Positions 9,294 to 21,271 of a stretch of 64,000 nucleotides of DNA are shown piece after piece. The stretch's first letter is position 1. Each line of letters starts with the position of its first letter. Made by a program: the position numbers and the translations under genes. Source of the DNA: Leptodactylus fallax (lineage: Eukaryota; Chordata; Amphibia; Anura; Leptodactylidae); assembly GCA_947044405.1 (NCBI GenBank), contig CAMRHE010000197.1, forward strand, positions 1,798,001-1,862,000, in the 5' to 3' direction. The notes under the pieces are model-generated. The model did not search any database. It was not told the DNA's origin and saw only the letters and a program-made list of their open reading frames with translations.

Positions 9294-10860
9294 CAGTCAT
9301 GGCCAAAAGTTTTGAGAATGATACAAATATTAATTTTTACAAAGACTACTGCTTCAGTTTTTCTAATGGCAATTTGCATATACTCCAGAATGTTATAAAG
9401 AGTGATCAGCTTAACAGCAATTACTTGCAAAGTCAATATTTGCCTAGAAAATGAACTTTATCCCCCAAAACACATTTCAACATCATTGCAGCCCTGCCTT
9501 AAAAGGACCACCTAACATCGTTTCAGTGATTGCTCCATTAACACAGGTGTGGGTGTTGATGAGGACAGGGCTGGAGATCAATTTGTCATGATTAAGTAAG
9601 AATGACACCACTGGACACTTTAAAAGGAGGCTGGTGCTTGCCATCATTGTTTCTCTTCTGTTAACCATGGTTATCTCTAAAGAAACACGTGCAGTCATCA
9701 TTGCACTGCACAAAAATGGCCTAACTGGGAAGAGTATTGCAGCTAGAAAGATTGCACCTCAGTCAACAATCTATCGCATCATCAAGAACTTCAAGGAGAG
9801 AGGTTCCATTGGTGCCAAAAAGGCTCCAGGGCGCCCAAGAAAGACCAGCAAGCGGCAGGACTGTATCTTAAAAGTGTTTCAGCTGCGGGATCGGGCTACC
9901 AGCAGTGCAGCGCTTGCTGAGGAATGGCAGCAGGCAGGTGTGAGTGCATCTGCACGCACTGTGAGGCGGAGACTCTTGGAGCAAGGCCTGGTCTCAAGGA
10001 GGGCAGCAAAGAAGCCACTTCTCTCCAGAAAAAACATCAGGGACAGACTGATATTCTGCAAAAGGTACAGGGAGTGGACTGCTGAGGACTGGGGTAAAGT
10101 CATTTTCTCTGATGAATCCCCTTTTCGATTGTTTGGAACATCTGGAAAACAGCTTATTCGGAGAAGAAGAGGTGAGTGCTACCACCAGTCTTGTCTCATG
10201 CCAACTGTAAAGCATCCTGAAACCATTCATGTGTGGGGTTGCTTCTCAGCCAAGGGAATCGGCTCTCTCACAGTCTTGCCTAAAAACACAGCCATGAATA
10301 AAGAATGGTACCAGAATGTCCTCCAAGAGCAACTTCTCCCAACCGTCCAAGAGCAGTTTGGCGCTCAACAATGCCTTTTCCAGCATGATGGAGCACCTTG
10401 CCATAAAGCAAAGGTGATAACTAAATGGCTCAGGGAACAAAACATAGAGATTTTGGGTCCATGGCCTGGAAACTCCCCAGATCTTAATCCCGTTGAGAAC
10501 TTGTGGTCAATCATCAAGAGACGGGTGGACAAACAAAAACCAACAAATTCAGACAAAATTAAAGCATTGATTCTGCAAGAATGGACTGCTATCAGTCAGG
10601 ATTTGGTCCAGAAGTTGATTGAGAGCATGCCAGGGAGAATTGCAGAGGTCCTGAAGAAGAAGGGTCAACACTGCAAATATTGACTTGCTGCATTAACTCA
10701 TTCTAACTGTCAATATAAGCTTCTGTTACTCATAATATGAATGCAATTCTATTTCTGTATGTGATAAAAACATCTGACAAACACACATAAAAACCAGAGG
10801 GCAGCAGATCATGTGAAAATAGAATATTTGTGTCATTCTCAAAACTTTTGGCCATGACTG
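9294..10860 (+). mobile_element. Tc1-like (DD35E) transposon, copy 1, apparently intact
   Basis: This element is 1567 bp long. Short inverted repeats of about 37 bp begin CAGTCATGGCCAAAAG at 9294 and end with the complement at 10860, flanked by TA at 9292-9293 and 10861-10862. It contains a single uninterrupted transposase frame. Copy 2 at 33319-34885 has exactly the same length in the opposite orientation, which argues for recent activity. It sits inside LTR-like DNA. Confidence 0.95.
9667..10683 (+). CDS. Tc1-like transposase, DD35E, intact 339 residues
   Basis: The enzyme would cut the element out at its inverted repeats and insert it at TA sites, acting in the nucleus. The start chosen is the first ATG of the frame (9667). 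The frame is open from 9634, but only through a GTG. The protein is 339 residues, normal for Tc1. Residues 1-110 form the paired-like DNA-binding part, with a GRPRKTSKR AT-hook or nuclear-signal stretch near 55-63. The DDE domain has D149 (SDESPF), D241 (QHDGAPCHK) and E277 (NPVENLW). I count 35 residues between D241 and E277, so this is DD35E rather than DD34E, the spacing used to define the Traveler group. Family membership itself was not tested. There is no frameshift or stop. It is followed by about 180 bp to the element end. Function is inferred; nothing here shows expression. Confidence 0.92.
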   Translation: MVISKETRAVIIALHKNGLTGKSIAARKIAPQSTIYRIIKNFKERGSIGAKKAPGRPRKTSKRQDCILKVFQLRDRATSSAALAEEWQQAGVSASARTVRRRLLEQGLVSRRAAKKPLLSRKNIRDRLIFCKRYREWTAEDWGKVIFSDESPFRLFGTSGKQLIRRRRGECYHQSCLMPTVKHPETIHVWGCFSAKGIGSLTVLPKNTAMNKEWYQNVLQEQLLPTVQEQFGAQQCLFQHDGAPCHKAKVITKWLREQNIEILGPWPGNSPDLNPVENLWSIIKRRVDKQKPTNSDKIKALILQEWTAISQDLVQKLIESMPGRIAEVLKKKGQHCKY

Positions 10861-11430
10861 TATATGGATACCACAGATAGAGACTCGCAGTGCTGTTGAT
10901 GTACTGGACAGCACCTGCTAAATCCCGGCTTACATCCCAGCTCAGTGTATGGATTCGGCAGGACTGTCAGTGTGCTGAGTGGAATCTGCTGTTGGATTAC
11001 ATTGCATTCATTTGGTTTCCCTGTTAAAGAGGACTTCATTTCTCCCAAGATCCTGATAACAGTGAGGAGAGGACGCTTCACTATAAAAGAAAGGACCGAC
11101 TTTGGGCCCCACCGCGCGCTTCTACGGACTGTAAGCGGTCCACCTGAACCACTGGGGGAAAGGGGGTGCACCCAAATGTGAAGTCAGGGTCAGTTAGGGA
11201 TAGATTTGAGTATATTGTTCATTCAGTGTCCATACTGCAGAAGTGGACAGAGTAAAAGTAGAAACCATTGCAGAATTTGCCTTGAAATTGTTCATGTTAT
11301 ATTGCTTGTCTTTATCCCTGTCATTTTACCTTTAACTAGCCTTTATTAACTTATAGTAAATATATATTCTTTTCTTGAACTACCGCGTGTGCGTTCATTT
11401 CTGGTTGCGGAGTCCATTTTCTGCAATGTG

Positions 11431-11516
11431 TGGATGGGATTAACCAGAATCCCAACCACTTTGCAGGTAATGCAAAACGCAGCTTTTTGCAACATGGGAC
11501 CCTGGCCTAAAGGAGT
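11431..11516. repeat. Fragment of a foldback MITE
   Basis: The block TTCTGCAATGTGTGG, CCAGAATCC, CACTTTGCAGGTAATG, AAACGCAG matches the ends of the palindromic elements near 13860, 18320 and 48200. Only one arm is present. Confidence 0.6.
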
Positions 11517-12064
11517 TTTTCAGGACTTTTAAATTGATGATCTTAGGTTGAAGTGGCAGAAGTGCTCCCTGCGTGCCATTTCTGCTTCACAGACCATATG
11601 ACATCACATTCTTCAGTCACAAGCCCTGATTACAGCCCAGTCCCATTCAAATGAATGATATTGGGCTAAGCTACAGTACTAAGCACAGATGCCCAAATGT
11701 ATGGCGCTGTGCTTGGGGGAAAAGTTGCAATTTTATGGTCGTGCACCAAAAATAGCTACTTTTGACATGCTTTCTACAAATCAGTGATCAAGTGCTAAAT
11801 TTCCTTTATATAGCTCTAACCAATAAAACTTGCTGCCCATAGCCACCACTAGGGAGCTCGGTACACACCAATTAACAAAGCTACAAATGAACCCAATGAA
11901 AACTGTAAAAATTTCTTTACACAGTGTTCACCCTAGTGGCGGCTGCATGAAACTGCATTTCCTGATAGTCAGCATCATAAGTACCAGCTCCCACCATCGT
12001 AGTTTTTACTGCAGCTTCTCTTTCAACTACTCAGGGCTTTACTTTAGTCTCCTAACTATGGTCT
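11517..12064. other. No gene seen
   Basis: No repeat or gene recognised with confidence. The 80-codon frame at 11830-12072 has no family features. Confidence 0.4.
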
Positions 12065-12130
12065 CCTCCTGATGAACCCCTAGTTATCTCTAGTTATATA
12101 AAAAAAAAAGGGGGGGGAAACACGTTGAGG
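12065..12130 (+). ncRNA. Hammerhead-ribozyme-like motif
   Basis: Parts in order: CCTC (12065-12068), CTGATGA (12069-12075), an extra A, CCCC pairing with GGGG (12077-12080 with 12113-12116) across an A-rich loop, GAAAC (12117-12121), a 2-bp stem with the triplet GTT (12124-12126), and GAGG (12127-12130). CCTC and GAGG pair to close stem I. This is the type I hammerhead order. The extra A after CTGATGA departs from the classical core, so activity is uncertain. Confidence 0.35.
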
Positions 12131-12400
12131 TTTTCTTGTTATATTTAGGGGTGCATATATTAACCCATTTGTTTTGGAGCAATATTGGAGCGCTGAAGGA
12201 TATATACAATGACGCGTCCATATCAGAGACATAAATTTTAAAGGGTACTTATGAACCTCCTCGCTCAGCATCATTATACACCAACAGGACTAAAACTGAG
12301 ACATTGTCCTGTGAGCATTGAATATAGCACCTGAGATTGAACATGGTCTTAATATGTATTAGACAGTGTAAACAGGCTTTGATGCAACAATTACTCTTAG

Positions 12401-13330
12401 CAGGGGTGTAACTAGCAAAGACTGGGTCCCATAGCAAACTTTTGACTTGGGGCTCCCCTTTCACGGCATAGCGCCCCCTTTCTTGGCACCCACACAGTAT
12501 AACACCACATTTACACATAGTATAATGTCCCAAAGTGGCCTCCAGACAGTATAATGTCCCATAGCAGACCCTGCACACAGTATTATGTCCCATCGTGGCC
12601 CCTCCACACAATATTATGTCCCACTGTGGCCCCTATGGTGTTTGTTGCAAATATTGCAAAAATTTCAGGTTCGGCAGAACCTAAAATTTCTGGGGTACAC
12701 CACCCATGAAATATTATCTTTTCAGACCACAGAATATAATGATCATAGGCCCAGGGGAGGCAGCAAACATAAAAACCAGTGGTACTCACCTCTCATGGGC
12801 TCCAGCGCGACTCCCTGCTGTGCTCTTTTAAAGTATGTCACATACGTGGGTTACGCTGGTGTCATTAAGCATTGCAACGCTGGTCTGACTCATGTGACAT
12901 CTGTGACGTCACTATAGAGGCCTGAAGACAGCATAACTTAGCGCCAGAGCCTGGGCGAGTTGAGTAACACTGGTTTTTATGTTTGTTCACCTCCCCATGG
13001 CCTCCGATCATTATAATCTGGGGTCTGAAGAGACCCGAGAGTATAATAATAACAGCATTTGTTGGGGTTCGCTCAACAAATACTCTTGCTACAGGCCCAC
13101 GGCCTTACTTACTTATCCCCGCTCCTGCTCATGGCTCCTGCTCAAGGGGAATCGGTGGCGTCCGAGAGCAGGAACGGGGATCGGTAAGTAAATAGGGCCT
13201 GTTACCTGCTGGGATTACTCCAGCAGGTAAAGACCTATTAAAAAAAAAAAAAAAAAAGAAGCAGGGTCCCACTGGGCCCTCTAAGGTCGCGGGGACTGTA
13301 GCAGCTGCTAAGATGGTACTTACACCACTG
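12401..13330 (-). mobile_element. hAT-like non-autonomous element with exact 8-bp duplication
   Basis: The element starts CAGGGGTGTAACTAG at 12401 and ends TTACACCACTG at 13330. The 8-mer ACTCTTAG lies immediately on each side (12393-12400, 13331-13338) without mismatch. It is the same family as 37814-39358 but in opposite orientation. Shared parts are a short array of the 31-bp unit, the inverted pair built on TATAATnATC..GGGGAGG, an A/T run near one end and a CAGCAGGTAA palindrome. It has no transposase and depends on a hAT enzyme from elsewhere. Confidence 0.88.
12490..12625 (-). repeat. Short degenerate array of the 31-bp minisatellite
   Basis: Four or five units of the form CAGTATAATGTCCCATAG..GGCC are the complement of the unit amplified at 38345-39215. 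They are much more diverged from one another than the units there. Confidence 0.75.
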
Positions 13331-13437
13331 ACTCTTAGACTCTTCATTTCTTACACCATATCAGTAGGGTTTAAACTGATATTGGTTTTGCTAACCTTCA
13401 TTAAGACCTTTATTGAATTTGATTTATCAGACATATG

Positions 13438-13675
13438 CTAGGTTCACACCTGTGTTCAGATTTCCATTCGGGAGGTCCGCTTGGGGAACCCCCCGAACGG
13501 AAACCCAATCCGCTTAAAAAAGTGGGGTCCATCGGGTTTCCACCCGGTTTCCACCTGAAAAGGACGAAAAATGCGGAGAGAAAAGTGCTGCTTGCAGCGA
13601 TTTTCTCTCAGCATTTTTCAAGCGGAATGGGGAACGGAATCCCCCAGCGGAGTGCAGGCGCTGGTGTGAACCTAG
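13438..13675. mobile_element. Foldback MITE
   Basis: The 238-bp unit opens CTAGGTTCACACC and closes GGTGTGAACCTAG, exact complements over 13 bp. Interior segments also pair (GAGAGAAAAGTGCTG with CAGCGATTTTCTCTC). Similar CGGTTCACAT termini occur at 49532-49802. Non-coding. Confidence 0.75.
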
Positions 13676-14087
13676 AAATAGATATGAGGCTTTGATGTGA
13701 TTCATGACAATTATCCACAGCCTCTGTGTCTGTTATGTAAATACTAGAGATATATTTATAAGCACCAAGACATTTTATTTATTTATTTTTTCATTAAAGG
13801 TTACGTTTAGCTAATTTTTTTCCACACCTATTTCTGTGATCCCTTAATGGAAAACGCTGATTTTTTTCTGCAACGTGTGGATGGGATTAGCCAGAATCCT
13901 ATCCACTTTGCAGGTACTGTAAAACGCAGCGTTTTTTGCCCTGGCATTCATTCAACGTGGGGCTTCAACCTCACACTTTTTCGAGATGTCTTAAACATTA
14001 ATACAGTCTGTCACTGTGTCATCTAATCACTCTTTATATTGTTGTAGACAAAGATCTGTAAACCTTGAAACCTAAATGGGATATATG
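13676..14087. other. Spacer with a foldback-MITE fragment
   Basis: The segment at about 13855-13945 repeats the TTCTGCAACGTGTGG..AAACGCAGCG block of the foldback family also seen at 11431 and 18300. The rest is unassigned and AT-rich. Confidence 0.5.
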
Positions 14088-14089
14088 TA

Positions 14090-14995
<906 letters not shown>

Positions 14996-14997
14996 TA

Positions 14998-15639
14998 TAT
15001 ATAGTATTTTAACCATTGAGATAAATTGTTACATATAAATCATTCATCCACATTGTTGATTCATATCAGCCTTTACATGTAGCATTTCTAAGTACTGGAA
15101 ATCCCTTCCCAATAATAACATCCTTTGTTCTGGAGTAATATCATACTAAAGATTGATTGCAATTAATTAGAGCCAGAAAAAGAGAAAGGGAAAAGACAGA
15201 CAAGAGGGAGATCAAACAATTATTCAATTTACAATGATGTGCTTCCTCATACTGGAGTATTTCCTATGAAACTAAAATAGAAGCACAGGCAGAAGTGCAG
15301 AACAACTGAGTATTAGAATCGCCATTGGACACAATACTGTAATATAAGTGATACAATAAGTTAAAATGAATGGATCAAATTAAAGCAGGTCACACTGGAC
15401 CTGGAGACTAAAAAAACTATCTACAATATTATCCAACTGTACATTCAAAAGAGATTTTATATTCACAGCTAAAGGATAAAGGAAGATGAACTTAGTGGTG
15501 AACATGGCATCATAAAACCATCAGCATGAATTTCAGTTTGGTGCATTTTAAACAATGAGCCCTATAAAGGAGTATAATAAATAATATATAAATTTCCAAC
15601 TACTCTAGTAATGAAATATACTTTACATCCAGGCTGGAT
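14998..15639. other. No gene seen
   Basis: AT-rich unique-looking DNA with no repeat structure or coding signal that I can recognise. Confidence 0.4.
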
Positions 15640-18224
15640 GAACGCCTTCTCTGCGCCTGTCCTTGGATGCAGAGAAGGCTTTCGATAGGGTACATTGGGG
15701 ATATCTTTTTGAGGTTTTACATAAATTTGGCTTCTTTGGCCCCATTGCCACTGCAATTTCTGCACTTTATTCTTGCCCATCTGCGCGAGTGCTGGCGAAT
15801 GGGGTCTTGTCCCGCCCTTTTTCCATTAATAATGGCACAAGACAGGGGTGCCCACTGTCCCCTTTAATATTCTCTTTAATGATAGAGCCCTTAGCTGAAA
15901 CAATCAGGTCACATCCTGGCCTTCCTGGTATTAAGCTAGGTTAGACAGACCATAGTATTGATCTATTTGCGGACGATGTGATCCTGTCCCTTTCTTATTC
16001 TGATAACGTGCTGTGTACTGTATCCCAAACCCTGGCGGATTTTGGAGCATTATCATACTATAAGGTTAATGAATCCAAATCCCAGATCTGGGGGATTGAC
16101 TCAAACCAATATACACCATATTAAAACTACATCGCCCTACCAGTGGTGCCAACAGTCTACAGTATACCCTATCAAGGAATTCAGCTCACTCCAAATCCAA
16201 AAGATTTAGTTAAAGCCAATTTCCCAGGTTTCTTGGCTACCCTTCAGAAAGAACTTGATGTTTTAACTGAATTTGAACACGGCTGGATGGGGAGAATTGT
16301 TTTATATAAAATCTTGATTCTTCCCAGAATACTTTACTACCTCAGAATACCTCAGTGATACCTCAGTGATCCCGATACCCAAGTCTGTTTTCCTGAGTTT
16401 CTAGAAACAGATGATGGCCTTTATATGGAATGGTTATAAGCCCAGAGTAGCTTTACAGACACTCTTTAAGGAAAGAGACAACGGAGGTATGGGTGTACCA
16501 AATCTGTACCATTACTATTTAGCCACGACTTTGGGTCAACTTCAATTTTGGTTTTAATCGAACCATGATAAATTATGGCCAGATTTGGAGACTCAAATAG
16601 CCAAGATTTCCAATTGGGAGGGATTCCTGCTAGTGTTAGGGCCCGGTAAACGTACAGGCCACGATTGGGGCGTGGCGCATTTTTTGTGCTATTTCAGATA
16701 GTGATAACCCTGGGGTCACATTGAATTTAGGTCTTACGATGCTCCCTCACGCGATAACACATTTATCCTTGGAAGCATGGCGCAGATGTGGGATAAAATA
16801 TATCTGACCTCTACAGAGGCGATACCATTGCACCCTTCTCCATGTTGCAGGAGACACATAATCTACCTGCAAAGGAAGCATATTCCTATGATAGATTGGC
16901 TTCATATCTGTCTGACGCCACCTCAGCTCAACTACGCTTGCCACAGCCAGGCGCCGACCTCTTATATCCACAGACTTCCCCAGCTGCATGTAAGACTAAG
17001 ATTATTTTGTATCGTACTTTGAACATGGATTGTACCTTTCAGAAGACTAAACATGTGTGTCTTTGGGAAGACGATCTAGGCCGCAGATTTGAGGCTAGTC
17101 ACTGGCGGGAGGCAATTAGATGGGCTAAGCAATTTATGGTATGTGCCTCTCACTGGGAGCAATATAGTAAATTACTCCTATGCTGGTATTACCCTCTCCT
17201 ACGCCTAGCTAAGTTCTATCCATCGTGTCCATCGGGCTGTTGGAGAGGTTGCGGAGAGATTGGCTCATTGTTCCATATGTTCTGGCACTGCCCGCTCATT
17301 CAGCCCTTTTGGGTTTCTGTATTTTCGCTGCTCAATAAACTGTGTGGTGGAGTGGTAGGATCTACACCCGAACTGGAACTCCTCTTCTGGGCATTCATAT
17401 GACGCCGAGCAGATATAGAACCGTCATATGCCAGGTACATGGGGCTGCTCGTCTGCTTATTGCACGTAGATGGAAATCTACCTCCTGTCCAACCTTGATG
17501 GTATTGATTTCGGTGGTGTCATTGAATTATCAGTATGAGCACATCTACGCATGCAGTGGTGGAAGCCTGAACAAATTCAGGAAGCATTGGGAGCTATGGG
17601 CGACCTCATTTCCCCCACTGTACGCCCATTGATGGTCTATACGCCTTAGCCATTACTGGCACCCTGAGTATCTTATCTTATATTCTCTTAATTTCCTAGG
17701 GGGGTACCATGCTTGAGTGTTCTTGGAATGCCTATACACTATCTTCCTAATTAATTAATTCATTACTCTTAATGTTGATAACTGGTAGCAGATAGGTCTG
17801 CACACGGGCTCACGTGGCAGGCCATCCACTTTGTGGGATGCTGAGAGTGATCCGATCCGATCTTATTTTATTCCCCAGGCCTGTTCCTATGTTTATTTGG
17901 TCATTTGTTCATTTGTTTTGTTTTGTCACTTTTCCCGCCGGTCTTGATCTCCCCTTCTCCCCTTCCCATTGGCAAGACCTGATTAATGTTTCATGCTACC
18001 TTTTTACCATGTTCTGCTACTCATATGTATAAAAAAGACTTATGTGCTCTTAATTTACATTGCGAAATGTATTTCTGCTATGGCTGTACTTCACATGAGT
18101 CTTTTCTATTTCCCTTTTTATATGCAGTTTGTAAAGCCATGATTGTCTTCTATGTTCGTACTATGTTTGACATTTGTATTGTATTCATGTATTCTTTCAA
18201 TAAAAACTATTGATATAAAAAAAA
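15640..18224 (+). mobile_element. 5'-truncated L1/Tx1-type LINE
   Basis: The copy runs from reverse transcriptase motifs near 15665 to an AATAAA (18199-18204) and a short A-rich tail ending at 18224. ORF1, the endonuclease and the first part of the reverse transcriptase are missing, as in ordinary LINE truncation. At the 5' break GCCTTCTCTGC (about 15644-15654) faces its own complement GCAGAGAAGGC (15670-15680), suggesting a fold-back or inversion during insertion. I could not identify a target duplication. Confidence 0.85.
15663..17630 (+). pseudogene. L1-type ORF2 remnant (reverse transcriptase and C-terminal region)
   Basis: Frame 15663-15944 encodes reverse transcriptase motifs DAEKAFDRVHW and NGTRQGCPLSPLIF. 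Following an in-frame stop at 15942-15944, the same frame continues with the catalytic box LFADDVIL (FADD at 15966-15977, the L1-type version of YADD). Later parts are scattered over frames. The stretch 16842-17402 contains CWRGCGEIGSLFHMFWHCP, which fits the C-terminal Cys/His cluster found in L1 and Tx1 ORF2 proteins. The intact protein would copy LINE RNA at a nicked target site. Many stops and frame changes make this copy inactive. Confidence 0.88.
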
Positions 18225-18547
18225 GAAGCCAGTGCCAGCACTTGTTTGGCAGTAAAATAAAGTGTCCACTAAACCTGAATGGTGAAACCACTTTGAAATC
18301 GCAGCATTTCCGCTGCAGATTTTTTTCTGCAATGTGTGGATGAGATTAGCCAGAATCCTATCCACTTTACAGGCAATGTAAAATGCAGTGTTTTTTGCCG
18401 CTGCGTTTTTGCAACATGGGGCCCCTACCTTAAACGGGTACAACAAACCCATCTCATTTGTAACCCTATTACAAGACATCTATAACAAATGAATTACTGT
18501 AGCTGGATAACACGTTGATGAAAGTAAAGGTTGTTGAATCTTACTCC
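18225..18547. other. Spacer with a foldback-MITE arm
   Basis: The segment 18290-18435 carries the TTCTGCAATGTGTGG..AATGCAGTG..GCAACATGGGGCC block of the foldback family also seen at 11431, 13855 and 47948. No gene. Confidence 0.5.
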
Positions 18548-18783
18548 ATATTCACATCAGTGCTGTTTTGTCCATTCTTCTGGTCCATTGGAAGACCAGA
18601 AGAATGGAAAAACAGACAAACATGGATCCATTCTATGATTGACATTAATGGAACCCCTTTGACTATAATGTGGTCCACTGGGTGTCTGTTTTTTTTTTTT
18701 TTTTTTTAACTGAAATTACCAGATGAAAAAGTCGGACTTGCAGCACAACACCCAGACACTCATCACAGATGTGAACTTAGCCT
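18548..18783. mobile_element. Foldback MITE
   Basis: The arms are TTCACATCAGTG at about 18549 and CATCACAGATGTGAACTTAG at the right end. Inside, GTCCATTCTTCTGGTC is followed at once by its complement, giving a tight hairpin near 18570-18610. A T run of 18 bases lies at 18690-18707. Confidence 0.6.
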
Positions 18784-20539
18784 TACAACTATATGAAATG
18801 CAAAACAAAAGATTATGGCATAATTTTTGTTTAATATAATTAAAAACAATTATTGAAAGCAAGAAAAAAACTCAGGATGCTGCTTGACACACTGTACATA
18901 CTGATGTACATACTGTACACAATGCAATCATACACAGTGTCAATTCTTTCTGTAATTTTGGAACATTCTGAAGTCTTGGCCATCATGCTGTATTCATCCT
19001 GACCCCAATTCCTGACATGATCACTTAGATGATATAGGATTTTTGTGCTCACACAACCTTTGAAATCTCTGACATTGGACATTTGGGAAAAATCTTTGAA
19101 GTGACTTAAATCTCCAAATAAATACCTTAAGCTCACATTTCTCAGGACAGGCAGTAAATTGATTATTGTAAGACTTTAAACAAGGATTATGTCAGAAAAC
19201 TGCAGAGGCGAGGATTTATGCGTCTCCAACTAGCCCCAAATGCTCCTCCACCCTTTGCAACCACCAAACCAAAGCAGAAAGGATAGAAAGTTTTACTTGT
19301 GTTGGAGCCAGCCCCAATGTATGAAATGTTCCAGAGCTGCAATTACAGGGAAATGTTCAGTACTCCAGAGGCTGACTAGTGAAGTGTAATTGTGTAAGTA
19401 GGAACAAACTAAATGATGTTGTGTCCACACTGTCTGTACACTGCGAATGACATGGTTTAAAGGGTTATCAGTTAATAATATCAATGGTACACGCGGTCCA
19501 CAGCATAAAGTCTGATGGATAATAGGATTATTATGTACCATTCTTCATAATCCCATGTAATGACTACTTATAATTGATATTAACTATATTACTATTTCTT
19601 AACTGTAAAACCACCTCCCCAAACAGATTATCGGAATAAAAAGATGAATTTCCTATTTTGGTATGTGATTCAGTGAAATCATACCCATTAAAGTCTATAG
19701 ATCTGTGAAAATCACATACAGTACATGGATGCCATAGCTTTTTCTGTGTCAAAATACTATCTTGCTACAAGAAAATCAACTTTTTTATTCCTATGAAAAT
19801 GAGCTGTTTGCTTTAACCGGGAGTTACCGTATCTGCCGTAGTAGAAATAATCAACCCCACTGTCTTATTATTGATATAGCAATAAGCAAATTTCAAGAGG
19901 AAAGTTATGTCTAGCTTTAGCTATACTGCTTATTTACTGTATATCTGTGCTGATATTTAGAGTGCAGTGTAGAAGTGATGTACATACAACAAAACTGAAC
20001 TTTGTCAAATATCTACATTTAGATAGATGCCAAGGTTGAAAAACGGTCTGGACTGTGTGAAAATTGTTAACTAAAGTAATTCTATAGTCATTATTAAGAT
20101 TATATTCTGCTTACAGCAGTGGTATTAGCTGTATGGCACTGACATGCATATTCTATGATAAGTACTATGGATGCAACTGAACCACTATATGAGACACTAA
20201 ACAGAGGATCCAGTCAAAATTAAGAACAATTGATAGAATACCTCTCTGACATGGTTTGCTGTGAGGAATGCAATCTTCAAGGTTTTTCGGGCACCGGGTT
20301 TTACATGTGGTCACTATACATGGAAACCTGTCAATCTTTATTTTAGGAAAAAGAGGTGCTGGGTGGGGACCATAGTTGAAAATTGGAGCGCTGACAGGTA
20401 TGGCCTGCCCCCGGTACACTGATAAGCTCTTTTGCATTTAGATTAAAGGTGGATTTTGTCAACAAGAAGATTGCACTTTGACCCTAAAAGGACATGTTAA
20501 CTATGCCACTAACTGCCCCCACAACAGCACATAAGTGGT
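18784..20539. other. Unique-looking DNA, no gene seen
   Basis: I recognise neither coding sequence nor repeats in this 1.75 kb. Frames reach 98 codons, but none shows a family motif or a convincing splice-flanked exon. Confidence 0.4.
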
Positions 20540-21016
20540 TTAAAGAGGACATTTCATGTCCTCAGGCTCAGGCGGTTTTCTATACCATTAGAAAGCCGAC
20601 AGTGCACTGAATTCAGCGCACTATCGGTTTTCCCGTTATGTGCCCCGGGGCTGGAGATATCGGTGCCGTTAGTTTTCTGCCCATCCTCAGAAGGGCGTTC
20701 CTGACAGTTTAGCCATCCATAGACTTGTACTGGGGGGGGGACGTTCCTCACAGCTTAGAGTCATTGCTGGGCTGTAAGGAACACCCTCCCTGACTGTATT
20801 CGTCTATAGCCCTGTACTGTCAGAGGGGGCGTTCCTCACAGCCCAGCTAGAGTGTCAGGAACACCCTTCTGACGATGGGCAGAAAACTAACGGCACCGAT
20901 ATCTCCAGCCCTGGGGCACATAATGGGAAAACCGACAGTGCGCTGAATTCAGCGCACTGTCAGCTTTCTAGCGGTATATAAAACTTCATGTGTCTGAGGA
21001 CAAAGGTCCTCTTTAA
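20540..21016. mobile_element. T2/Kolobok-like foldback MITE
   Basis: The unit starts TTAAAGAGGAC at 20540 and ends GTCCTCTTTAA at 21016, with TTAA at each edge. Long arms pair throughout. CTGAATTCAGCGCACT occurs on both sides, each itself partly palindromic, and GGTGCCGTTAGTTTTCTGCCCAT (20662-20684) has its complement at 20874-20896. The whole folds into one long hairpin. Confidence 0.8.
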
Positions 21017-21229
21017 AAGTGATTTTGGATGTGGTAGACTCCCTTTGAGTTCCCATTATATTGATGATATGTTTCTTCTTCTTTAATATTTTTTATTAAT
21101 TTTTGAATTAACAAAAATCACAAAAAACAATTTATGGTCTATGTGGAGGCACTCCTTGTGTCAGCGAATGGTTCCTTTGTTACCATCATGTGTGTATTTG
21201 TGTATATATATAGATATATACTGTGTGTG

Positions 21230-21271
<42 letters not shown>

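Larger units (their letters stand above)
8890..11430 (+). mobile_element. Possible LTR-like repeat interrupted by a Tc1 element
   Basis: The sequence at 8890-9293 and 10861-11430 reads as one unit once the Tc1 element at 9294-10860 is removed. It starts TGTGTAAGAGAC exactly where a Tc1 arm breaks off. It carries an ACTATAAAAG near 11081 that could be a TATA box, and ends in an AT-rich then GC-rich stretch like an LTR tail. I could not find a matching CA end or target duplication, and there is no coding sequence. It may be another kind of repeat. Confidence 0.3.

Noticed and set aside
12261..12300. Host coding exons in the 12.2-13.2 kb frames
   Set aside because: The 60-120-codon frames there fall largely inside a hAT element and its minisatellite.
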